Source: Prevotellaceae bacterium
GTDB lineage: Bacteria > Bacteroidota > Bacteroidia > Bacteroidales > UBA932
Direction of reading: 5' to 3'
Assembly: GCA_031289385.1 (NCBI GenBank)
Contig: JAITPP010000028.1
Coordinates: 1 to 12,423, forward strand
Length of the DNA stretch: 12,423 nucleotides
Below the pieces are notes generated by a model that was not told the DNA's origin, did no database searches, and saw only the letters and a list, made by a program, of their open reading frames with translations. The translations under genes were made by a program, and so were the position numbers. Positions 6,611-12,423 of the stretch are shown in pieces (position 1 is the stretch's first letter; each line of letters begins with the position of its first letter).

Positions 6611-7477
6611 ATGAAAAAAATTATTCAATTAGTATTAGCCCTCGTGGTTATTGTGCTGGCTTACCTTCTGATAACAAATATCAGAAAACCCATTGATTTT
6701 AAAGCGAGTTATGAAATTCGTAAAACAAAAGTAGTGGAACGGTTAAAAGAAATTCGCGCTTTGCAGCAAGCGTACAAAAGCGTTAAAGGCAACTATACGT
6801 CAAGTTTCGATACGCTCGAAAACTTCTACAAAACGGGAAAAATGCAAACGCTACGTTCGATAGGTTCTTTGGACGATTCGGCAACATTGGAACGTACAAA
6901 AGCCTACGAAAAAATTTATGACGAGCAGCAAAAACAAATCAAAGCACGCCGCCCTATTAAAGGCGAAAAATTAGTTGCTCTGGTTGATTTGAGCGATGCT
7001 GAAATTATCAGCAAAGGATTGGCAGTTCGCAAACCTATTGTTGATGAAGTAAAATCAGTTGTTAAAGTTGATACAATTTTACTTTCGAGTAAAGCTAACT
7101 TTAATATCGATGAATTGCGCTATGTTCCGGGAGTTGAAGTTAACGGAAACGTAGAAAAACCTCAATTTGAAATGGACGCAAAAGTCAAAGAAACTATTTC
7201 GAAAGTACTTGTGCCTTTGTTTGCCGTTTTTGTTCCAAACGAAGTTTTCTTAAAAGGACTGGATAAACAAGAAATTGCTAATCTCAGCGACGAACAAATA
7301 CAGAGAAACAGCCTTGAGGATGACGACAAAAATACTCTTTTCAGAGAACAAAAAAATGAACTTAGCAGCGAAGAAAGAAAAGAATTCGCCGACAAAAAAA
7401 AGAAATGGGAACACTATCCCGGATTAAAAGTAGGAAGTATAAACAACCCCAATAACGATGCGGGAAACTGGGAATAA
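6611..7477 (+). CDS. Membrane-anchored protein of unknown function
   Basis: I do not recognise a named family for this 288-residue protein. It has a single N-terminal hydrophobic helix (about 4-22) followed by a basic segment, so most of it is probably outside the cytoplasm; orientation is inferred. Residues about 35-80 form a helix and then LQQAYKSVKGNYTSSFDTL, which recalls the region after the N-terminal helix of type II secretion pseudopilins. There is no prepilin cleavage site, so this may be only resemblance. A second hydrophobic stretch lies at about 198-213. Residues about 225-268 are highly charged, and the protein ends in an Asn-rich tail finishing GNWE. The stop is 3 nt before the DUF3822 gene, so the two are almost certainly co-transcribed and perhaps translationally coupled. 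I believe equivalents occur at this place in other Bacteroidota, but no function is known to me. Confidence 0.85.
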   Translation: MKKIIQLVLALVVIVLAYLLITNIRKPIDFKASYEIRKTKVVERLKEIRALQQAYKSVKGNYTSSFDTLENFYKTGKMQTLRSIGSLDDSATLERTKAYEKIYDEQQKQIKARRPIKGEKLVALVDLSDAEIISKGLAVRKPIVDEVKSVVKVDTILLSSKANFNIDELRYVPGVEVNGNVEKPQFEMDAKVKETISKVLVPLFAVFVPNEVFLKGLDKQEIANLSDEQIQRNSLEDDDKNTLFREQKNELSSEERKEFADKKKKWEHYPGLKVGSINNPNNDAGNWE

Positions 7478-7480
7478 ACG

Positions 7481-8260
7481 ATGTTAGATTTTGTTGATAA
7501 AAAATTTAATTCCAATAAAGCATCAAAATACAAGTTATCCATTCAAATATCTTTGGATGGATTTCTTTTTAGTATTTTCGATGCTAATGATATTTGTGTT
7601 GTTGCAAAAAAAATAAATGCAGACAACATCAATAACATATTTGCGTCCGAGCCATTATTAACTCAAAAATATTCGGCTGTTAATTGCATTGTTGTAACCC
7701 AAAAATCGACACTTGTACCCAACAATCTTTTTGATAAAAATAAATCGTCAGAATATCTTAAATTTGTTTGCAATATAAGCGACGAAAAAATATTTTCCCA
7801 AAAAATAAAGAAAATAGGAGCGCACTGCGTTTTTGCTATTGATAAAAATATTTACGAAACCGTAAAAAAATATCAACCGCAAACAGAATTTTATCATCAA
7901 AGTATTCCTCTAATTAACTCGGCTTTGGGCAGTTTCGGGAAGAATATTTTTGTTTTTTTCGATTCAAAAACCATAGATATAATAGCCAATAATAACGAAA
8001 AACTTTTATTGCAAAATTCGTATAAAACAGAAAATACAAGCGACGCAATATACTTTGTGGCAGCAGTAAAAGAGCAATTAGACATTGTGTTATACAATAT
8101 TTTTCTTTCGGGAAAAGCAGGTAAGCGCGAATTAGAAGACTTTTTAAACGTCTTTAAACAAGCAAAATTAGAAGAAAATAAAAATCAGACTTTTGCAGCA
8201 ATAGATATTAAAGATGTTTCGCAATTATTACTATTGGAAAAACTCAACAAATGCGTATAA
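7481..8260 (+). CDS. DUF3822 family protein
   Basis: This 259-residue protein matches my recollection of the Bacteroidota family DUF3822, including its place directly before rsmD. The N-terminus has the typical pattern around LSIQISLDGFLFSIFD (residues about 19-34). No signal peptide or membrane helix is seen, so it is probably cytoplasmic. The family has been related to the actin/hexokinase-like ATPase fold, but I cannot see a clear phosphate-binding motif and would not assign ATPase activity. Composition is rich in Lys, Asn and Ile, and the gene is more AT-rich than its neighbours. It begins 3 nt after the preceding stop and overlaps the rsmD start by 10 nt, which indicates translational coupling. 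The function is unknown; a link to ribosome assembly is suggested only by the operon. Confidence 0.85.
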   Translation: MLDFVDKKFNSNKASKYKLSIQISLDGFLFSIFDANDICVVAKKINADNINNIFASEPLLTQKYSAVNCIVVTQKSTLVPNNLFDKNKSSEYLKFVCNISDEKIFSQKIKKIGAHCVFAIDKNIYETVKKYQPQTEFYHQSIPLINSALGSFGKNIFVFFDSKTIDIIANNNEKLLLQNSYKTENTSDAIYFVAAVKEQLDIVLYNIFLSGKAGKRELEDFLNVFKQAKLEENKNQTFAAIDIKDVSQLLLLEKLNKCV

Positions 8261-8781
8261 TAAGCGGAAGCCATAAAGGACGAACAATTGTGCCGCCACG
8301 TAATTTTCGTGCGCGTCCAACAACCGATTTTGCAAAAGAAAATCTTTTTAATATTCTAAATAATACGATTGATATGGAAGAAAAAGACGTTCTCGATTTG
8401 TTTGCAGGAACAGGAAGTATAAGTTTTGAATTTGCGTCGCGCGGAGTAAAAAAAATAGATACAATAGAACTAAACAACGTACACTATACATTTATTAAAC
8501 AGACAGCCCGCAATTTTGGATTTGAACAAATTCATACAATAAAAACTAATGCCTTAAAATTCATTTCGTTTTGTTCGGCAACTTATGATATAATTTTTGC
8601 CGACCCACCATACGAAATGCCCGAAATTGATAAAATTCCAGACTTAATTTTCGAGCATAATTTATTGAACAATAACGGCTTATTGATTATAGAACATTCC
8701 GATAAATATAACTTCGGCACACATCCCCGATTTACCGACTGCCGACATTACGGAAGTGTAAATTTCACTTTTTTTAAATAA
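8251..8781 (+). CDS. rsmD: 16S rRNA (guanine(966)-N2)-methyltransferase RsmD
   Basis: RsmD methylates N2 of G966 in 16S rRNA of the small ribosomal subunit, using S-adenosylmethionine. At 176 residues it is slightly shorter than the E. coli enzyme. The start MRIISGSHKGR is typical of the family, followed by RPTTDFAKENLFNIL (22-36). The SAM-binding motif LDLFAGTGS spans 48-56, and the catalytic DPPY is at 118-121. The gene starts inside the last codons of the DUF3822 gene, an overlap of 10 nt, so it should be translated by re-initiation from that gene. It is the last gene of the cluster, with the tRNA-Asp transcription unit directly downstream. I see no terminator between rsmD and the tRNA promoter, so some read-through may occur. 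Confidence 0.93.
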   Translation: MRIISGSHKGRTIVPPRNFRARPTTDFAKENLFNILNNTIDMEEKDVLDLFAGTGSISFEFASRGVKKIDTIELNNVHYTFIKQTARNFGFEQIHTIKTNALKFISFCSATYDIIFADPPYEMPEIDKIPDLIFEHNLLNNNGLLIIEHSDKYNFGTHPRFTDCRHYGSVNFTFFK

Positions 8782-8796
8782 TTTTCATTAAAAATA

Positions 8797-8826
8797 TTGC
8801 AACATCAAAAAAAAGATGTACATTTG
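8797..8826 (+). promoter_or_regulatory. Promoter of the tRNA-Asp gene
   Basis: TTG at 8797-8799 and TACATTTG at 8819-8826 are separated by 19 nt, a good fit to the Bacteroidota -33/-7 promoter. Transcription would start about 10 nt before the mature tRNA. The -7 box overlaps an ATGTACAT palindrome at 8816-8823. Confidence 0.75.
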
Positions 8827-8842
8827 CACCTCAAAATATTGA

Positions 8843-8917
8843 GGTGCGGTAGTTCAGCTTGGTTAGAATACGTGCCTGTCACGCACGGGGTCGCGGGTTC
8901 GAGTCCCGTCCGCACCG
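8843..8917 (+). tRNA. tRNA-Asp, anticodon GTC
   Basis: The 75-nt sequence folds as a full cloverleaf. The acceptor stem is GGTGCGG/CCGCACC, with discriminator G at 8917. The D stem is GTTC/GAAT and the anticodon stem CGTGC/GCACG, with loop CTGTCAC giving anticodon GTC at 8878-8880. The T stem is GCGGG/CCCGT with loop TTCGAGT. CCA is not encoded and must be added after transcription. Anticodon GTC and G at position 73 agree with aspartate identity. Confidence 0.97.
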
Positions 8918-8949
8918 CAAAAAATGTTGTAAATCAATGTTTTGCAAAA

Positions 8950-8973
8950 TGAGTACATGAATTTGTACATGAA
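8950..8973. repeat. 12-bp tandem repeat downstream of tRNA-Asp
   Basis: TGAGTACATGAA is followed at once by TTTGTACATGAA, matching at 10 of 12 positions. Just upstream is the perfect palindrome TTTTGCAAAA at 8940-8949. Such repeats beside a tRNA 3' end could be the remains of an integration site, but no integrase gene or second copy of the tRNA end is present. Confidence 0.5.
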
Positions 8974-8997
8974 AAGCGCCTTTTTTAAGGTGCTTTT
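8972..8997 (+). terminator. Intrinsic terminator after tRNA-Asp
   Basis: An 11-bp stem (AAAAGCGCCTT/AAGGTGCTTTT, with one G-T pair) closes a TTTT loop at 8983-8986 and ends in T-rich sequence. It lies 54 nt past the tRNA and overlaps the edge of the 12-bp tandem repeat. Confidence 0.8.
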
Positions 8998-9017
8998 ATT
9001 TTCTTATTAAATAAAAC

Positions 9018-9038
9018 AATAAAAAACAGGCGGTGTTT
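9018..9038 (-). terminator. Possible weak terminator of oxyR
   Basis: On the minus strand a 5-bp stem AAACA/TGTTT with loop CCGCC runs into TTTATTGTTTTAT. It is short and 80 nt past the oxyR stop, so it is only a candidate. Confidence 0.35.
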
Positions 9039-9049
9039 AGATGGCTAAT

Positions 9050-9082
9050 ATTGTTTCTGATTTACACAAATTCTGAAACAAT
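9050..9082. repeat. Inverted repeat downstream of oxyR
   Basis: ATTGTTTC at 9050-9057 and GAAACAAT at 9075-9082 form an 8-bp stem around a 17-nt loop, with two further pairs inside after a mismatch. No T tract follows on either strand, so it is not a typical terminator. It may stabilise the 3' end of the oxyR mRNA. Confidence 0.45.
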
Positions 9083-9116
9083 TTGATATAAAAATCCACT
9101 GAATTTATAATTTTAT

Positions 9117-10058
9117 CTACAACTGCACAACATACTGTTTAAGTTCAGGGTTTTGCATCGATTTTGGCACGGAATTGCAAATTATATCCAAAATGATTTT
9201 AAGCATCGTTTTTCGCACATATTCTTTACTTACTATCATGCTCACTTCGCGAACGGCGGTAAGGTTTTTAAATTCGCGCAGATTTCCCTGTCGCTCTTCG
9301 CTCAGTGCCATGGCGTGCATTTCGGGAATAATTGTCATGCCCGGATTGTAGTCCACAACATTTATCAGCGTTTCAATGCTGCCTGATTCGTATCGTATTG
9401 ACGATTTTTTTGATGTCGATTTTCGTTTGCGCGAGCATAAATGTTCTATTTGTCCGCGAAAACAATGTTCGTTTTCAAGCAGCCACACATTATTTATATC
9501 AATAGCCTCCAAATCAATTTTTTTGTTTTTGTGAGCCGAATCGTGAGGTGAAACATAAGCATAAAATTTTTCGTAATATACGGGATATTCAACAAGTTCG
9601 GGACGATTAAGAGGTCCTGCAAGTATTCCGCCATCTAATGTTCCGTTCGCAATTTCACGAATAAGATTGGCGGTTGTGCTTTCTTTCAGCGTAAGTTCAA
9701 TTTCGCTGTTTGCGGCAAAATGTTGATGCAGCAATTCGGGCACAAGATAAGTTGCAATAGTAGGAATAATGCCGAGCCTGAACACTCCTTTCACAATATT
9801 TTTCTCGTTTTCGACAACTTCTTTTATTTGTCGTAAATTTTTGAGCGTTATTCGGGCTTGCGCTATCACCTGTTCGCCTATGGCGGTTGGCTCTACCGGA
9901 TGTTTTGTTCTGTCGAAAATTTTAACATCCATTTCTTCTTCAAGTTTTTGAATCATCATACTCAATGTAGGTTGAGTAACGAAACAAGCCTCAGCCGCCT
10001 TGGCAAAATGTCTGAAATTGTCAACGGCTATAATGTATTCTAATTGTTGTATTCTCAT
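9117..10058 (-). CDS. oxyR: Hydrogen peroxide-sensing LysR-type regulator OxyR
   Basis: OxyR is a LysR-family regulator that senses peroxide through a disulfide and switches on peroxide defence genes. The 313-residue length is usual for the family. A helix-turn-helix domain occupies residues 1-60 (MRIQQLEYIIAV, then AKAAEACFVTQPTLSMMI), and the regulatory domain follows from about 90. The two redox cysteines stand at C199 and C208 in HCFRGQIEHLC, the same numbers and 9-residue spacing as in E. coli OxyR. This makes a redox sensor more likely than another LysR regulator. It is divergent from ahpC, its expected main target, across 121 nt. It ends in TAG, with no neighbour closer than the tRNA region. 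An extra run of basic residues (RKRKSTSKK, 210-218) follows C208. Confidence 0.93.
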   Translation of the reverse strand: MRIQQLEYIIAVDNFRHFAKAAEACFVTQPTLSMMIQKLEEEMDVKIFDRTKHPVEPTAIGEQVIAQARITLKNLRQIKEVVENEKNIVKGVFRLGIIPTIATYLVPELLHQHFAANSEIELTLKESTTANLIREIANGTLDGGILAGPLNRPELVEYPVYYEKFYAYVSPHDSAHKNKKIDLEAIDINNVWLLENEHCFRGQIEHLCSRKRKSTSKKSSIRYESGSIETLINVVDYNPGMTIIPEMHAMALSEERQGNLREFKNLTAVREVSMIVSKEYVRKTMLKIILDIICNSVPKSMQNPELKQYVVQL

Positions 10059-10078
10059 ATTTATAGATTTTATTTATG

Positions 10079-10086
10079 CAAAGATA
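10079..10086 (-). promoter_or_regulatory. Putative -7 element of oxyR
   Basis: TATCTTTG on the minus strand fits TAnnTTTG and lies 20 nt before the oxyR start codon. No clear -33 element is seen, which would fit a weak or autoregulated promoter. Confidence 0.4.
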
Positions 10087-10095
10087 AAAAATATC
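10083..10095. promoter_or_regulatory. Candidate OxyR-binding inverted repeat
   Basis: GATA, five A and TATC form a 13-bp palindrome. It overlaps the putative oxyR -7 box and ends 2 nt before the ahpC -33 element. The place is right for a LysR-type operator controlling both genes. A second, looser repeat (ATTTA, 11 nt, TAAAT, 10102-10122) lies between the ahpC promoter elements. Binding is inferred from position only. Confidence 0.35.
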
Positions 10096-10097
10096 AG

Positions 10098-10129
10098 TTT
10101 GATTTATGTGAAATGAGTAAATAATTTTG
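10098..10129 (+). promoter_or_regulatory. Promoter of ahpC
   Basis: TTTG at 10098-10101 and TAATTTTG at 10122-10129, 20 nt apart, match the Bacteroidota -33 and -7 elements at the usual spacing. The leader would be about 45 nt. It faces the oxyR promoter, so OxyR bound between them could act on both. Confidence 0.75.
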
Positions 10130-10179
10130 CACAAAATTAATTAAAAAATATTTATTTAAAAAACAAAAATTAAAAAGTC

Positions 10180-10746
10180 ATGGAAAGTATTATTAATTCA
10201 CAGTTGCCTGAATTTAAATTGCAGGCATATCAAAACGGAAGTTTTAAAACAGTAACAACAAAAGATGTATTGGGAAAATGGGCTATTTTCTTTTTTTACC
10301 CTGCCGATTTCACATTTGTGTGTCCAACCGAGTTGGAAGATATGGCAGATTTATATTCCAAATTTCAGGAATTGGGCGTTGAAATTTATTCGGTTAGCAC
10401 CGATTCACATTTTGTTCACAAAGCATGGCACGATGCTTCGGCAACAATACGCAAAATAAAATATCCGATGCTGGCAGATCACACAGGCTCGTTAAGTCGC
10501 TCATTCGGTGTACTTATCGAAGAAGAAGGACTTGCTTATCGCGGAACATTTGTTGTAAATCCGCAAGGTAAAATAAAAATTGCCGAAATACACGATAACG
10601 GTATCGGGCGCAACGCTTCGGAATTGCTTAGAAAAGTAGAAGCCGCAAAATTTGTTGATGAACATCCTAACGAAGTTTGCCCCGCCAAATGGAAAAAAGG
10701 CGATGCAACTCTTAAACCAAGTATCGATTTGGTAGGAAAAATATAA
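10180..10746 (+). CDS. ahpC: Alkyl hydroperoxide reductase peroxiredoxin subunit AhpC
   Basis: AhpC is a cytoplasmic 2-Cys peroxiredoxin that reduces hydrogen peroxide, organic peroxides and peroxynitrite. At 188 residues it is of normal length. The peroxidatic cysteine is C48 in DFTFVCPTE (43-51), and the resolving cysteine is C167 in EVCPAKW. The GTFVVNP strand (122-128) and the C-terminal PSIDLVGKI tail are also typical. The oxidised enzyme is re-reduced by AhpF, encoded 115 nt downstream on the same strand. A good promoter lies 50 nt upstream, divergent from oxyR, so peroxide induction by OxyR is expected. The leader before ATG is A-rich with no Shine-Dalgarno sequence, as usual for these bacteria. 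Confidence 0.97.
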   Translation: MESIINSQLPEFKLQAYQNGSFKTVTTKDVLGKWAIFFFYPADFTFVCPTELEDMADLYSKFQELGVEIYSVSTDSHFVHKAWHDASATIRKIKYPMLADHTGSLSRSFGVLIEEEGLAYRGTFVVNPQGKIKIAEIHDNGIGRNASELLRKVEAAKFVDEHPNEVCPAKWKKGDATLKPSIDLVGKI

Positions 10747-10757
10747 ATTATGAAAAT

Positions 10758-10850
10758 AAGAACGCTGACTGAACAATTCCTTGATTAAGTGTTTTATCAG
10801 AACAAAATATATAACCCTCCATGTTTCATCTGCGTTCTTTTTCTTTTTTT
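10758..10850 (+). other. Long-range inverted repeat with T-rich tail between ahpC and ahpF
   Basis: AAGAACGC at 10758-10765 is complementary to GCGTTCTT at 10832-10839, with two more pairs inside after a mismatch; about 66 nt lie between. T-rich sequence follows to 10850, ending 11 nt before the ahpF start. A smaller CTGA/TCAG pair (10769-10772, 10797-10800) lies within the loop. It may reduce transcription into ahpF or stabilise the ahpC mRNA end. Its long loop makes a classic terminator uncertain. Confidence 0.45.
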
Positions 10851-10861
10851 ATTATAATATT

Positions 10862-12406
10862 ATGTTAGACAATGATATAAAACAGCAATTACAAGGCATA
10901 TTTGCCAAATTGCAATCCCGATATGTGTTGGACGCAACAGTGCCCGAATTGCACGAAAACAGAAAAGAATTTGAAGATTTGCTTAATGATATTTCAGCAA
11001 CTTCCGACAATATTTCGTGTAAAATAAACAATGGAAAACAGTTGGAATTTTCATTGTTTAAAAATGGTAAAAATACAGGCATTAAATTTCGCGGAATCCC
11101 AAACGGACACGAATTTTCTTCGCTTATATTGGCAATACTCAACAGCGATGGACAGGGAAAAAATATTCCCGACGAAACATTAATAAACCGAGTGAAATCG
11201 CTGAAAGGTAAAATTAATATTACAACTTACGTATCGCTTACCTGCACTAATTGTCCGGATGTTGTTCAATCGTTAAATTTAATGGCTTTGCTCAACGATA
11301 ACATAACGCACGAAATGGTTGATGGCGCATTGTATCAAACCGAAGCGGATGCTTTGAATATACAGGCTGTGCCTTCTGTTTTTGCCAATGGGCGACTGCT
11401 GCACGCAGGTAAAGCCGATTTCGGCGAATTGCTCAAAAAACTTAACGCACAATACGGCTCTGAGATAAAAATAAATCAAAACGAAATAAAACAATATGAT
11501 GTAATTATTATTGGCGGAGGACCGTCGGGAACGGCTGCCGCTATTTATTCGGCACGCAAAGGATTGAAAGTAGCCGTAATCACCGAACGCACCGGCGGAC
11601 AAGTGAATGATACCGTAGGAATCGAAAATTTAATTTCTATGCCTTATACAACAGGTGCTCAGCTTGCATCGCAACTCAAAACTCACATACAACATTATGC
11701 CATTGATTTGCTTGAACATCGCCATGTTGAAAAAATAATGACAACAGATAACAAAAAAATAATTTTGACATCAAGTGGCGAAAAGTTTACAGCCGCATCA
11801 ATTATTATTGCAACAGGTGCAAATTGGCGAAAACTAAATATCCCCGGCGAAACAGAATATATCGGGCGCGGAGTTGCTTTTTGTCCGCATTGCGATGGAC
11901 CTTTTTACAAAGAAAAACAAGTTGCGGTTGTTGGCGGCGGCAATTCAGGAATTGAGGCTGCTATTGATCTTTCGGGAATTTGTTCAAAAGTAATTGTTAT
12001 CGAATATCTCGAAAATCTTAAAGCCGATACTGTTTTGCAGGAAAAAGCAAAAAGTCGTGAAAATTTGGAAATAATTACAAATACGCAAACTGCCGAAGTC
12101 ATCGGAAACGGCGAAAAAGTTACAGGTGTCCGAATAAAAAACCGCAATACAAACAACGAACAAATAATAAATGTAGATGGCATTTTTGTACAAATAGGTT
12201 TGGTTGCAAACAGCGGCAGTTTTAAGGAATATATAAAAACAAACCACGCAGGCGAAATAGAAATTGACGAACATTGCCGAACAAATCAAAAAGGCATTTA
12301 CGCTGCCGGCGATGTTACAAACATTCCATATAAACAAATTATGATTTCTATGGGCGAGGGTGCAAAAGCCGCATTAAGTGCTTTTGAAGATAATATGAGA
12401 AATTAA
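10862..12406 (+). CDS. ahpF: Alkyl hydroperoxide reductase flavoprotein subunit AhpF
   Basis: AhpF is an FAD enzyme that passes electrons from NADH to AhpC. The reading frame is open from 10781, but the extra 27 codons are Phe/Tyr-rich and unlike AhpF. The ATG at 10862 gives 514 residues, close to the usual length, and a normal start MLDNDIKQQL. The N-terminal double-thioredoxin domain (about 1-200) carries redox centre C128-T-N-C131 in SLTCTNCPDVVQ. The thioredoxin-reductase-like part follows, with FAD-binding GGGPSG (218-223), redox centre C341-P-H-C344, nucleotide-binding GGGNSG (358-363) and the FAD motif AAGDV (481-485). No residue of the electron path appears to be missing. It probably shares the ahpC promoter, since no promoter of its own was found, with expression perhaps modulated by the inverted repeat upstream. 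Confidence 0.96.
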   Translation: MLDNDIKQQLQGIFAKLQSRYVLDATVPELHENRKEFEDLLNDISATSDNISCKINNGKQLEFSLFKNGKNTGIKFRGIPNGHEFSSLILAILNSDGQGKNIPDETLINRVKSLKGKINITTYVSLTCTNCPDVVQSLNLMALLNDNITHEMVDGALYQTEADALNIQAVPSVFANGRLLHAGKADFGELLKKLNAQYGSEIKINQNEIKQYDVIIIGGGPSGTAAAIYSARKGLKVAVITERTGGQVNDTVGIENLISMPYTTGAQLASQLKTHIQHYAIDLLEHRHVEKIMTTDNKKIILTSSGEKFTAASIIIATGANWRKLNIPGETEYIGRGVAFCPHCDGPFYKEKQVAVVGGGNSGIEAAIDLSGICSKVIVIEYLENLKADTVLQEKAKSRENLEIITNTQTAEVIGNGEKVTGVRIKNRNTNNEQIINVDGIFVQIGLVANSGSFKEYIKTNHAGEIEIDEHCRTNQKGIYAAGDVTNIPYKQIMISMGEGAKAALSAFEDNMRN

Positions 12407-12423
12407 TGTGAAAATAGTGGTTA

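Noticed and set aside
10781..10861. Upstream extension of ahpF by 27 codons
   Set aside because: The added residues are Phe/Tyr-rich, overlap the intergenic inverted repeat and T tract, and are absent from typical AhpF. The ATG at 10862 gives the normal N-terminus.

Overview
The window is AT-rich chromosomal DNA from a member of the Bacteroidota, most likely class Bacteroidia. Three things point there. Promoter-like sites follow the Bacteroidota pattern TAnnTTTG (-7), twice with a TTG/TTTG about 19-20 nt upstream. Gene starts lack Shine-Dalgarno sequences and sit in A/T-rich leaders. The set uncharacterised membrane protein - DUF3822 - rsmD beside a RecD-like helicase is, from memory, characteristic of this phylum. 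No phage, transposase, CRISPR or rRNA was seen.

Layout. Bases 1-383 hold no convincing gene but contain two low-complexity direct-repeat tracts. A prolyl oligopeptidase (S9A), probably an exported lipoprotein, follows at 384-2516 (+) and ends in a strong terminator. The minus strand then carries a two-gene operon read right to left: an NfeD-like membrane protein (4812-4237), then a flotillin (4212-2776), closed by two stem-loops. Further right on the minus strand is a RecD/Dda-like SF1 helicase (6460-5051). Divergent from it is a tightly packed plus-strand cluster: an anchored protein of unknown function (6611-7477), a DUF3822 protein (7481-8260) and the 16S rRNA methyltransferase RsmD (8251-8781). 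A tRNA-Asp(GTC) follows with its own promoter and a downstream terminator.

The right end is a peroxide-defence locus. OxyR (10058-9117, minus) is divergent from ahpC (10180-10746) and ahpF (start reassigned to 10862, end 12406). OxyR keeps both redox cysteines, at C199 and C208. AhpC keeps peroxidatic C48 and resolving C167, and AhpF keeps both CxxC centres, so the NADH to AhpF to AhpC to peroxide route looks intact. The 121-bp oxyR-ahpC gap has a well-formed ahpC promoter and small inverted repeats that could bind OxyR. The ahpC-ahpF gap holds a long-range inverted repeat followed by T-rich sequence, a possible attenuator.

Most of the window is ordinary core genome. The parts with least known function are the 288-residue protein and DUF3822 protein coupled to rsmD, the repeat tracts upstream of the peptidase, and the repeats next to the tRNA.
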